From Oligoflexia bacterium (GTDB lineage Bacteria; Bdellovibrionota; Bdellovibrionia; Bdellovibrionales; UBA1609): a stretch of 5,544 bases of DNA. The translations under genes and the position numbers were made by a program. The DNA is taken from positions 1 through 5,544 of the forward strand of contig JAPPIY010000138.1 of assembly GCA_026914095.1 (NCBI GenBank), given 5' to 3'. Under the pieces are notes generated by a model. The model saw only the letters and a program-made list of their open reading frames with translations. It had not been told where the DNA came from and searched no databases. Shown here piece after piece: positions 1 through 5,405 of the stretch; positions within the stretch are counted from its first letter, which is position 1; each line of letters starts with the position of its first letter.

Positions 1-2
1 CT

Positions 3-188
3 GTTATGAAAAGAGGTTATAAAGGAGTTTATCATCACTGGTCTAAGAAACACTTGCACAGATACATAAATGAGTTTGGCTTTAGGCTGGATAAAGGAAA
101 TTGTGCTATAGACACTATGGACAGAGTTAGGTCATTAGTCCAAAATTCACAGAATAAAAGGCTAACTTATGAAACGCTTACTTCTTAG
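3..188 (+). CDS. IS1595/ISXO2-like transposase, C-terminal part (cut by window edge)
   Basis: The reading frame is open from the window edge and ends at TAG 186-188. The peptide KRGYKGVYHHWSKKHLHRYI followed by NEFGFR matches my knowledge of the end of the DDE domain in ISXO2-like transposases (IS1595 family), where KRGxKGxYHHxSxKHLxRYxNEF is the conserved tail after the last catalytic acidic residue. The later residues (DTMDRVRSLV, then KRLTYETL) also fit the usual C-terminus. The ATG at position 6 lies inside the conserved block, so it is not the real start; the catalytic residues lie upstream of the window. The protein would cut and paste its own insertion sequence. The stop is only 28 bases from the end of the converging gene at 217, so there is little room for a terminal inverted repeat, and I could not identify one. 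The IS end may therefore lie within 189-216 or be damaged. Confidence 0.85.
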   Translation, partial: VMKRGYKGVYHHWSKKHLHRYINEFGFRLDKGNCAIDTMDRVRSLVQNSQNKRLTYETLTS

Positions 189-216
189 AAGTTAAAATTA
201 TTTTTTTATTATAGGA

Positions 217-714
217 TTAGTTATCGGAATTATTAGGTTTTATTTTTTCCATTATAGCTAGAGCTAAAAGCTCTTGGGCTTGCTCTTCCAGTAAAGTAGT
301 ATTAAGTCTTATTTCCATAACTTTGTCTTTTCCTTTTTGTGTTTTTTCAGCCCAATTTAAACACTCGCTAAAAACTTTCACAGCCGTTTTATTTTTTAGC
401 TCTTCTTTTTTTAAAAGATCACAATGAGAGTTTAGATAATTATCCATGTCAAGTTTTTTAAAAAGTTCATACCCCTTTTCAGTTATTTTTCTTGGAGAAT
501 TTACTGTATAAAAAGAATTATTATAATTCGGGAAGTTTTCTTTTAAAAAGTCGTGAATATACTTTATAGGCTTTACGCTGTCTTTTAATGTATTCAGGCT
601 TTGTTCTAATGGTTTTATAGATAGTTTTATAGTAAAACCTATAAAACTGCCTAAAACTGTTAAAACAGCACAGATAGCCAATATTGAATACAATACTATT
701 GAAATCCAATCCAT
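217..714 (-). CDS. Membrane-anchored hypothetical protein, 165 aa
   Basis: I do not recognise a named family. Residues 4-29 form one strong hydrophobic helix (from ISIVLYS to FIGFTI), which would anchor the protein in the inner membrane by its N-terminus. A polar stretch that may be coiled coil follows (about 34-60). Residues 72-90 (NSPRKITEKGYELFKKLDM) have the look of the short winged-helix-like segment, SPxxLTxKGxxLL, seen in other small membrane proteins of unknown role. The rest is charged and helical and ends in NNSDN. The ATG at 714 is well supported: AGAGG lies about ten bases upstream, and a near-consensus promoter lies at 776-804. The gene is transcribed alone, away from the gene at 862, and converges on the transposase fragment. 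A small signalling or stress protein is possible, but no function can be assigned. Confidence 0.8.
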   Translation of the reverse strand: MDWISIVLYSILAICAVLTVLGSFIGFTIKLSIKPLEQSLNTLKDSVKPIKYIHDFLKENFPNYNNSFYTVNSPRKITEKGYELFKKLDMDNYLNSHCDLLKKEELKNKTAVKVFSECLNWAEKTQKGKDKVMEIRLNTTLLEEQAQELLALAIMEKIKPNNSDN

Positions 715-775
715 AACTTTTTATCCTCTTTTTTTTTTATTCCTCTCTTTATTATAGATAAGACCAGTTATTTTA

Positions 776-804
776 ATATTAGTCTAAAGTCTAGTTTTTG
801 TCAA
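776..804 (-). promoter_or_regulatory. Sigma70-type promoter for the membrane protein gene
   Basis: On the minus strand a perfect -35 box TTGACA (804-799) is followed by a 17-base spacer and TAATAT (781-776), one base from the consensus -10. The start codon at 714 is about 55 bases beyond the expected transcription start. The spacer holds a direct repeat (TAGACT twice, seven bases apart), which could be an operator. Assignment is by motif only. Confidence 0.75.
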
Positions 805-861
805 ATAGGTTTTTAATTGCTCGCTTGCCCTTTTAAATTGAAAAACATAAGAAAGGGATAA

Positions 862-945
862 ATGAGATGTATAATAATTTTCGCTTTAATTTTTGGTTCT
901 GGGTGTGCCACAATGCCACCTAAAACAATAAATGAATGGGAATGA
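862..945 (+). CDS. Very short lipoprotein-like reading frame, 27 aa
   Basis: The peptide begins MRCIIIFALIFGSGCATMPP and ends at TGA 943-945. It has a short hydrophobic signal and then GSGCAT. This resembles a lipobox with Cys15 as the lipidated residue, although Gly at -3 is weaker than the usual Leu. A purine-rich AAAGGG lies about four bases before the ATG and supports translation. If real, it would be exported by Sec, processed by signal peptidase II and attached to a membrane as a tiny lipoprotein. The frame overlaps the next small gene by 14 bases in another phase. Skipping one G in GGG 938-940 would join the two into one protein of about 90 residues, so this may be the 5' part of a frameshifted lipoprotein gene. 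Small entericidin-like lipoproteins have similar size, but there is no sequence basis for naming it. Confidence 0.5.
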   Translation: MRCIIIFALIFGSGCATMPPKTINEWE

Positions 946-1144
946 TAAGTATAAAAAAAACCAAGCTAAACTTGAGAGGCTTTGTAAAAAAAAGACAAAA
1001 GACACAAACAGAAAAGCTTTGTGCTTAATGTATGAAAACAGTAAAATTGAAGAGGAAAGTCATACTCACACCCCGCTTTGGATTTGGATAATTTTTCCCT
1101 ATGCTTTCGGTCTAATTATGACGATATTATCACAAGTTGGCTGA
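932..1144 (+). CDS. Small protein with C-terminal membrane segment, 70 aa
   Basis: The family is not recognised. The first 45 residues are highly charged and lysine-rich, probably helical, with three cysteines or near-cysteine helical positions of unknown relevance (Cys18, Cys31). Residues 48-66 (from PLWIWIIFPY to LIMTIL) are hydrophobic enough for one membrane helix, giving a tail-anchored look. No Shine-Dalgarno sequence precedes the ATG at 932, and a stop in the same frame lies directly before it (929-931). Translation would therefore depend on coupling to the lipoprotein-like frame at 862-945, which it overlaps. Alternatively, residues from about position 4 onward continue that lipoprotein after a one-base frameshift. 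The 3' end overlaps the converging small reading frame at 1130-1285 by 15 bases. An overlapping lipoprotein and membrane protein recalls phage Rz/Rz1 spanins, but Rz has its membrane helix at the N-terminus, so I do not make that call. Confidence 0.45.
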   Translation: MNGNDKYKKNQAKLERLCKKKTKDTNRKALCLMYENSKIEEESHTHTPLWIWIIFPYAFGLIMTILSQVG

Positions 1145-1285
1145 TTGAAGTTTATTTGTTTTGGGCGAGCTTTTTAATTTCTTATCAGGCTGTTTTTTAG
1201 TCTCTTTTCTAGGCTTTTTGACTTTCTTTTTAGGCGTGTATTTGTAGGAAAGTATCCTTTGAATAAAAGCTTCAAACTCTTTCAT
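1130..1285 (-). CDS. Small lysine-rich protein, 51 aa (hypothetical)
   Basis: The frame begins MKEFEAFIQRILSYKYTPKK and ends TNKLQSANL before TGA 1132-1130. Residues 1-15 could form an amphipathic helix; residues 18-44 are dominated by lysine, with prolines and serines, giving a strongly basic, probably disordered tail. Such a tail would suit nucleic acid or membrane-surface binding, but no family is recognised. There is no Shine-Dalgarno sequence. A good promoter (TTGACT, 16 bases, TAAAAT) lies so close upstream that the mRNA would start at or next to the ATG, so leaderless translation would be needed. The low-complexity composition could also come from AT-rich noncoding DNA, so the call is tentative. 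Confidence 0.35.
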   Translation of the reverse strand: MKEFEAFIQRILSYKYTPKKKVKKPRKETKKQPDKKLKSSPKTNKLQSANL

Positions 1286-1291
1286 AAAGCT

Positions 1292-1319
1292 ATTTTAGGG
1301 CTTTATTTACTTTAGTCAA
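1292..1319 (-). promoter_or_regulatory. Candidate promoter for the small lysine-rich gene
   Basis: Minus-strand TTGACT (1319-1314) and TAAAAT (1297-1292) are separated by 16 bases; each box is one base from consensus. Only six bases separate the -10 box from the ATG at 1285, which implies a leaderless transcript. In DNA this rich in A and T such boxes also arise by chance. Confidence 0.4.
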
Positions 1320-1334
1320 GTATATAATTCCCGT

Positions 1335-1445
1335 TTCTATGGGTTTTCTATAAGATTTAGGGGAGGTTCTATACCCTTTCTATAAGATTTAGGGGTTTTT
1401 CTATACCCTTTCTATAAAATTTTAGGTAGTTTCTATATAAATAGC
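1335..1445. repeat. 32-bp tandem repeat array (iteron- or operator-like) before the AAA+ gene
   Basis: Three full units start at 1335, 1367 and 1399 with an exact 32-base period; a fourth, partial unit starts at 1431. Each full unit holds two TTCTAT hexamers 11 bases apart. The second hexamer of units 1 and 2 runs into an identical block, TTTCTATAAGATTTAGGGG (1345-1363 and 1377-1395); unit 3 has diverged slightly. Hexamers therefore fall at 1335, 1346, 1367, 1378, 1399, 1410 and 1431, in steps of 11, 21, 11, 21, 11 and 21. These are one and two helical turns, so all copies face the same side of the DNA. This is the arrangement expected for cooperative protein binding. The array ends 15 bases before the ATG of the ATPase gene. 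It could be a multi-site operator, plasmid-type iterons or an element end; no replication initiator gene is visible nearby. Confidence 0.92.
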
Positions 1446-1460
1446 TAAAATATTGAAAAA

Positions 1461-2687
1461 ATGAATAATCCAAGCAATCCTTTTAATCCTAACTCAATAG
1501 TAACATCAACATTGTTTGCTGGAAGAGGACAGCAGACTTTGAGCGTTTTAAAGAAATTATCTAATGTTAGAGAAGGACAGCATGCCAGTTTTATTTTACA
1601 TGGAGAAAGAGGAATTGGTAAAACAGCTTTAGCTAAGCTTATCCGCCATATTTCTTCCTCTAAAAGCTCGGAACTTTTTAATTTGAATTTTGCTATCAGT
1701 TATTATTCTGTGGAAAAAGGACAAAGCTTAAAAACTGTAATGGAATCCTTACTTAATAATATCACAGATGTTTTGCCTGATTCATCTTTAAAAAAATTAA
1801 GTGATAGGCTTGGAGGACTTTTTAAAAAAGGAAAATTTTCTTTTGGAGCTTTTGGTATGAATCTAAATGTCGATAAAAGAGAGGTTAGAGAACAAAAACA
1901 ATTTTTTAAAGATCAGATTGTTTCTAGTTTAACTAATCTCGTTCAAAGTTCTGTTGGGAAAGATGACGATTATAAATTTGATGGAATTTTAATTGCTATC
2001 GATGAAATTCATAATATTCAAGATTTGGAGGGAGCTGGTCAGATATTTAGGAGTATTATAAATACTCTGGTGGATGTCAATGAAAAAGGATTTTTCTCAT
2101 TTTTATTGATCGGATACAGTGACAGCATTGACAAATTTTTTAAAGGAGATCCATCTGCCAGAAGAAGTTTTGATTTACTTCATCTTGATGTTATGCCTGA
2201 TGATGAAGCTAAAGAGCTTTTAACTAAAGGCTTTAATGAAATAAAAGATTTAAAGTATGATATGCCCAGTTTAGATAAGTATATAAATGTTGCTGGAGGT
2301 TATCCTCATTCATTACAAATTTTAGGTCATCAACTGATTGAGATAGACAATGACAATAATATTTCAAACGAAGATTGGAATCAAGCCATTGTTAATTCTG
2401 CTAAAGAGTTACAAAGTAAAGATTTCTCAGATCTTTATTCGTTTGCCGGAAAGCCCACATTGAGAGAGGAAATAATGAATCATTTAGCTCTTGCCAATGG
2501 AGTTGCTATCACAAAAACAAGTTTAGGAAAATCTTTAGGTAAAAATATTTATCAAAAAAATGCTTTACCGCAACTGATACAAACAGGGGCGGTTAAAGAG
2601 GATGTTAATTCTGGGAAATTATCTCTACACTCAGAGTTTTTTAAATCAGCTATACGATTTCATCTTAAAACTTTAGAAAAAAATTAA
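1461..2687 (+). CDS. AAA+ family ATPase (ORC/Cdc6-like, AAA_16 type), 408 aa
   Basis: A complete P-loop ATPase. The N-terminus (NPSNPFNPNSIVTSTLFAGR) resembles the NPFxP...L(A/V)GR lead-in of standalone AAA_16-type ATPases. Visible motifs are Walker A GERGIGKT (48-55), Walker B ILIAIDEIH (176-184, with Asp181 and Glu182), a sensor-1-like FLLIGYSDS (214-222), an Arg pair at 234-235 placed like an arginine finger, and a sensor-2/lid region GGYPHSLQILG (279-289). Residues about 330-400 look like a winged-helix domain that could bind DNA or a partner. A small insert at 110-145 (GGLFKKGKFSFGAFGMNLNV) separates the Walker motifs. It should hydrolyse ATP and act in the cytoplasm as an oligomeric switch. 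No Shine-Dalgarno sequence is visible; TAAAAT at 1446-1451 lies close to the ATG, so the message may be nearly leaderless. The gene stands alone behind the 32-bp repeats, which may control it. A role in defence, partition or replication is possible but unproven. Confidence 0.9.
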   Translation: MNNPSNPFNPNSIVTSTLFAGRGQQTLSVLKKLSNVREGQHASFILHGERGIGKTALAKLIRHISSSKSSELFNLNFAISYYSVEKGQSLKTVMESLLNNITDVLPDSSLKKLSDRLGGLFKKGKFSFGAFGMNLNVDKREVREQKQFFKDQIVSSLTNLVQSSVGKDDDYKFDGILIAIDEIHNIQDLEGAGQIFRSIINTLVDVNEKGFFSFLLIGYSDSIDKFFKGDPSARRSFDLLHLDVMPDDEAKELLTKGFNEIKDLKYDMPSLDKYINVAGGYPHSLQILGHQLIEIDNDNNISNEDWNQAIVNSAKELQSKDFSDLYSFAGKPTLREEIMNHLALANGVAITKTSLGKSLGKNIYQKNALPQLIQTGAVKEDVNSGKLSLHSEFFKSAIRFHLKTLEKN

Positions 2688-2717
2688 AAAACTTTAAATT
2701 TATTTTAAGGCTTTCTG

Positions 2718-2745
2718 AACGGGAAAAATACGGGATTTTCCCGTT
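2718..2745. terminator. Perfect 10-bp inverted repeat after the AAA+ gene, possible terminator
   Basis: AACGGGAAAA (2718-2727) and TTTTCCCGTT (2736-2745) form a perfect stem around an eight-base loop, 30 bases after the ATPase stop. No U-run follows on either strand, so it is not a classical intrinsic terminator. It could instead be a protein-binding palindrome or part of an IS end. Confidence 0.45.
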
Positions 2746-2881
2746 ATGATAGGTTTTGAGCGGTTATCAAAGGGAGCAAAAGTCGCATGTTTATTGAATT
2801 TCTTAATTATTTCAGCTATTTAAAACCTATATTGCCTCCTTTAGCCCCTACCACTTTTAAAAATATTCTGGTAATGACTCC
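2746..2881. other. Intergenic stretch with a degenerate repeat unit
   Basis: I see no convincing gene here. At 2823-2839 the sequence AAACCTATATTGCCTCC looks like a decayed copy of the 22-base unit that is tandemly repeated from 2882. This suggests that the array, or the element end it belongs to, once reached further left. A 39-codon frame from ATG 2787 runs into the array and is not called. Confidence 0.5.
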
Positions 2882-2970
2882 AAACCTTACGATTAGCTCC
2901 ATCTAAATCTTGCGATTGGCCCCCCTAAATCTTACGATTAGCTCCCTTAAACCTTGCAATTGGCCCCTTT
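2882..2970. repeat. Four tandem 22/23-bp repeats with A-B-A-B order
   Basis: Units start at 2882, 2905, 2927 and 2949. Units 1 and 3 share CTTACGATTAGCTCC; unit 2 has CTTGCGATTGGCCCC, and unit 4 differs from it only in CAATT. The array is thus a duplicated pair of about 45 bases. Units of 22 bp are typical of plasmid iterons. Read on the minus strand, the array is a series of GGGGCCAAT and GGGAGCTAAT blocks behind TGTCAAACAC (2980-2971). That resembles the repeated transposase sites at the ends of IS21-family elements, which begin with TG; no istA or istB gene is present. The array ends 19 bases before the next ATPase gene and may regulate it. The repeat is certain; its role is not. Confidence 0.9.
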
Positions 2971-2974
2971 GTGT

Positions 2975-3003
2975 TTGACAAAATAACTGATGCTCAATAC
3001 CAT
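2975..3003 (+). promoter_or_regulatory. Weak candidate promoter for the DUF4143 ATPase gene
   Basis: TTGACA at 2975-2980 is a perfect -35 box directly after the repeat array. Seventeen bases further on is TACCAT (2998-3003), a -10 box with two mismatches. Transcription would begin near 3010, right at the second in-frame ATG (3011). If the array is an IS end, this would be an outward-facing -35 box of the kind that activates neighbouring genes. Confidence 0.35.
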
Positions 3004-4249
3004 TGAACAAATGTCTAAAACAACTTTGTATCCACGCTATATTAAGTCACTTTTGCTGGAAGCTCTAAAGGATTCACCAGCTGTATTGATTCATGGTCCC
3101 CGTCAATGTGGTAAAACAACACTGACTCGGATAGTGGGGGAACCTAAAAAATATAAATACATTAGTTTTGATGATGATGTGGTGACTGAAGCAGCTAAGG
3201 CAGATCCTATCGGATTTGTAAGAAATCTTCCAAAAAAGGTTATTTTAGATGAGGTTCAGAGGACACCTCATCTTTTTTCTGCCATTAAAAGAGAAATTGA
3301 CAGTCATCGGATACCTGGTCGTTTTATATTAACTGGTTCTGCAAATATTTTGCGTCTGCCGAAACTATCAGATTCCCTTGCCGGGCGTATGCAAATTCTA
3401 CGACTACATCCCTTATCTCAAGGGGAACTGAACCAACACAAGTCAAAGTTTCTTGATACGCTTTTTAAAAGCGGGTTTAAAACAAAAAAAATTAAAACCT
3501 CCTTTAATCAACTGATTGACAAAATTGTTATAGGTGGATACCCGGAAGTGTTTACCCGACCCACGGGCAGAAGAAGAATAAATTGGTATCGCAGTTATAT
3601 AGAAACTGTGCTTCAGCGTGACATACTGGATTTATCAAAAGCTCGTTCTGTTGATATATTGCCCAGGCTTCTATCTTTATCCGCAACACAAACTTCCCAG
3701 CTTGTCAATTTCACTAAATTGGCCTCCTCTTTTCAAGTGAGTCGCCCTACGGTTTGTGATTATGTAGCTTTGCTTGAACAGATGTTTTTCCTGGAAAAAC
3801 TGTCACCTTGGTATAGCAGTCGATTAAGACGATTTATTAAAACTCCTAAATTACATTTATGTGATACGGGATTGGCCTGTGCTCTTCTTGGCATCAACAC
3901 TTCATCCTTAAAAAAAGATCGTCTTTTATCAGGCCAGTTGCTTGAAACATTTATTTTTCAGGAATTAAGAAGACAAGCCAGTTATCACAATCAGCATCAT
4001 GCTTTTTTTCATTATCGTGACAAAAAAGGATATGAAGTGGATATTGTTATTGAACGAGAACATCAGGTGGCTGGCGTAGAAGTTAAATCCTCCGCCACAG
4101 TCAATGCATCAGACTTTAAAGGATTGCGTAAGTTTAAAACAGCAGTGGGAAAACACTTTGCTTGTGGTGTGGTTCTTTACAATGGCGATATAAGTATTGG
4201 CTTTGGAAACAGACTTTATGCCATCCCTTTAAATGCTTTGTGGTTGTAG
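2990..4249 (+). CDS. ATPase with AAA_14 and DUF4143 domains, 419 aa
   Basis: Full length for this widespread family, whose cellular role is still unclear. The N-terminal AAA_14 domain shows Walker A GPRQCGKT (36-43), Walker B KVILDEVQRTP (83-93, Asp87 and Glu88), sensor 1 ILTGSAN (113-119) and the conserved LAGRM with Arg133 as likely arginine finger. GGYPEVF (182-188) and YRSYIETVLQRDI (200-212) lead into the DUF4143 half. There, KLHLCDTGLACALLG (287-301), GQLLETFI (315-322) and a PD-(D/E)xK-like core (EVDIVIE, then GVEVKSS, with Asp351, Glu364 and Lys366) are seen. That core is known from the family, and nuclease activity is not established. The start may be ATG 3011 (Met8), since family members usually begin close to YxPRYI; neither ATG has a clear Shine-Dalgarno sequence. 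Its GC content looks higher than that of the flanking genes, which suggests separate acquisition. Confidence 0.95.
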   Translation: MLNTIEQMSKTTLYPRYIKSLLLEALKDSPAVLIHGPRQCGKTTLTRIVGEPKKYKYISFDDDVVTEAAKADPIGFVRNLPKKVILDEVQRTPHLFSAIKREIDSHRIPGRFILTGSANILRLPKLSDSLAGRMQILRLHPLSQGELNQHKSKFLDTLFKSGFKTKKIKTSFNQLIDKIVIGGYPEVFTRPTGRRRINWYRSYIETVLQRDILDLSKARSVDILPRLLSLSATQTSQLVNFTKLASSFQVSRPTVCDYVALLEQMFFLEKLSPWYSSRLRRFIKTPKLHLCDTGLACALLGINTSSLKKDRLLSGQLLETFIFQELRRQASYHNQHHAFFHYRDKKGYEVDIVIEREHQVAGVEVKSSATVNASDFKGLRKFKTAVGKHFACGVVLYNGDISIGFGNRLYAIPLNALWL

Positions 4250-4284
4250 AAGCAAACCTTTCCAGTTCACCGAATTTTTGAAAA

Positions 4285-4521
4285 GTGAAAAAGATAAATT
4301 CTATACTGCCTAAACTGAGATTCATCCTTGAAAAAAGAGAAGGTTATACAACTGAGTTCAAGGAATAAGCAGATAGACACTTTGATAAGGAGATAGTTGC
4401 TTTCACCAATTCCTCTGGCGGATAAATCTACAATGGAATCACAGATGAAAGGAAAATAAAAGACATCAGTATCACAAACAAATTGAAAAGTCAGATAAAA
4501 GATTTTGCTAAAAACTTAAAG
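4285..4521 (+). pseudogene. Remnant of an AlbA_2-domain (Schlafen/RecG-like) protein gene
   Basis: One frame, read through two TAA codons (4366-4368 and 4423-4425), gives a recognisable AlbA_2 N-terminus: EKREGYTTEFKE, stop, ADRHFDKEIVAFTNSSGG, stop, IYNGITDERKIKDISITNKL, then KSQIKDFAKN. Known members read as EFKE...KEIVAFANTxGGxIYIGVxDDGxIxG and often continue with ITNKLKSQIQDIARN. GTG 4285 may be the old start (VKKINSILPKL). Intact members are DNA-binding or helicase-related regulators of about 400-500 residues. Here the similarity stops near 4521, after about 80 residues, so the gene is both truncated and interrupted. The first stop replaces the residue after EFKE; the second sits where Lys or another residue normally follows GG. 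Both lie in the same frame with no indel, which points to point mutation in a dead gene. It is 35 bases after the DUF4143 gene and may once have been co-transcribed with it. Confidence 0.8.
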
Positions 4522-4576
4522 AGACTTTTTTTTTCACTGTCAGAAAAGACTGTGGCATTTGCACTTAAGAGCTTCT

Positions 4577-4717
4577 CTATTTCTGTTTCTCATTATTTCC
4601 GTTAAAACTTCTCCTCTGCCATTTTACATATTTTTTATGAGGCATATTATCGCTGTGAGTGGCGTAACCCTCAATCAAAGCGGCTGAAGCCCATTTGCCC
4701 CCTCTGCCGTCTTTCAT
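4577..4717 (-). CDS. Small reading frame of unknown function, 46 aa
   Basis: The peptide is MKDGRGGKWASAALIEGYAT followed by HSDNMPHKKYVKWQRRSF and a polar end, NGNNEKQK, before TAG 4579-4577. Its composition is protein-like (balanced, with Trp, Gly, His and Tyr) rather than the Lys/Phe/Ile bias of noncoding AT-rich DNA, so I think it is, or was, coding. The same frame is open for eight codons upstream (VFFISKNG) to a stop, and those codons overlap the 3' end of the methyltransferase remnant in another phase. It may therefore be a true small gene, the last exon-like piece of the frameshifted methyltransferase gene, or the C-terminus of another truncated protein. No family is recognised and no Shine-Dalgarno sequence is evident. 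Confidence 0.35.
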   Translation of the reverse strand: MKDGRGGKWASAALIEGYATHSDNMPHKKYVKWQRRSFNGNNEKQK

Positions 4718-4721
4718 TCCA

Positions 4722-5405
4722 TTTTTTGATATGAAAAATACTTATATGGTGACAATTATGAGTTGTAAGATTGCTGTATTGTTTCCAGTTTGTCTCTTGT
4801 ATAATTTTTTTAATTTTCAGTTTGTGTTTTTTTAGAATAAACCATAACCACAAACATATTTTACTTTAGAAAAGCATTTAACTATTTTTGGTAGTTCATC
4901 ATAAAAAGTTCTTTGTAAAGAGAAGTCTGCATTTTTCATCTTATTTTGGCCACATAATCTTTCTTTCCTATTATCTATTGTAAATAAATCAACGTATTCA
5001 GATAAATCTCTTAAATTTATTTTTTTTTATTCCCTTTTCCCAAACTTGCCATAGTGTATTCATTTTCATTGTTTGATCATCTATATTTTCAAAGGAATCA
5101 TTTGGTAATTTTTCAGAGTGTATCAATTTCATCCCTTTTATTCTTAATTTAGGTGATCCCCTTACTTCACTTTGAAAAGACATAGGAAGTATAAATCCAA
5201 CATAATCAGAAAATATAGAGCAATGGTTTAAAAATTTTATAGCTAACCAAGCCCTATAACCAAAAGGAGGATTTCCAATACAAACATATTTTTTGTTTTT
5301 AGGTTTCCAAGATAAAAAATCTTTAAATATGGAAAAGTCAAGCGTATAATTCCAAAATTTCAATACGACTTGTTCCTGAGTTCGCCCAGAAGACAGAACT
5401 CTCAC
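4722..5405 (-). pseudogene. Truncated, frameshifted adenine-specific (N6) DNA methyltransferase
   Basis: The first segment (5405 to about 5021) carries YVCIGNPPFGYRAWLAIKFL with the catalytic motif IV NPPF at 5273-5262, then YVGFILPMSF and NTLWQVWEKG, typical of N6-adenine methyltransferases. It fails at TGA 5000-4998. A shift of one base in the run of nine A (5028-5020) restores a second segment to 4832 (INLRDLSEYVDLFTIDNRKE through KYVCGYGLF). A second shift near 4835 returns to the first frame for a third segment (IKKIIQETNWKQYSNLTTHN, then CHHISIFHIKK), ending about 4722. The SAM-binding motif I region is missing: the first 20 or so residues from GTG 5405 look unrelated, so the 5' end was lost at a junction near 5345. 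An intact enzyme would methylate adenine in DNA. Two frameshifts plus the missing SAM site mean it is almost certainly inactive. Confidence 0.8.

Noticed and set aside
521..709. 62-codon minus-strand frame inside the membrane protein gene
   Set aside because: It lies wholly inside the better supported 217-714 gene in another phase and has no ribosome site of its own.
932..1144. Rz/Rz1 spanin pair of a prophage
   Set aside because: The membrane helix is at the C-terminus, the lipoprotein frame is too short and lies upstream, and no other phage lysis gene is present.
1335..1445. CRISPR array
   Set aside because: The period is 32 bases with no unique spacers; the whole unit is repeated.
2787..2906. 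39-codon plus-strand frame from ATG 2787 with AGGGAG upstream
   Set aside because: The C-terminal part is translated tandem repeat and decayed repeat; the ribosome-site match alone is not enough.
2882..2970. CRISPR array
   Set aside because: The units are contiguous 22/23-bp direct repeats with no variable spacers, and no cas genes are present.
1461..4249. A two-ATPase defence operon made of the AAA+ and DUF4143 genes
   Set aside because: The genes are 300 bases apart, separated by an inverted repeat and a tandem array, and appear to differ in base composition, so co-transcription is unlikely.
4134..4325. 63-codon minus-strand frame at the end of the DUF4143 gene
   Set aside because: It is antisense to conserved coding sequence and to the AlbA_2 remnant, and the peptide shows no recognisable features.
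4722..5405. Active restriction-modification system
   Set aside because: The methyltransferase lacks its SAM-binding region and has two frameshifts, and no restriction endonuclease gene is visible.
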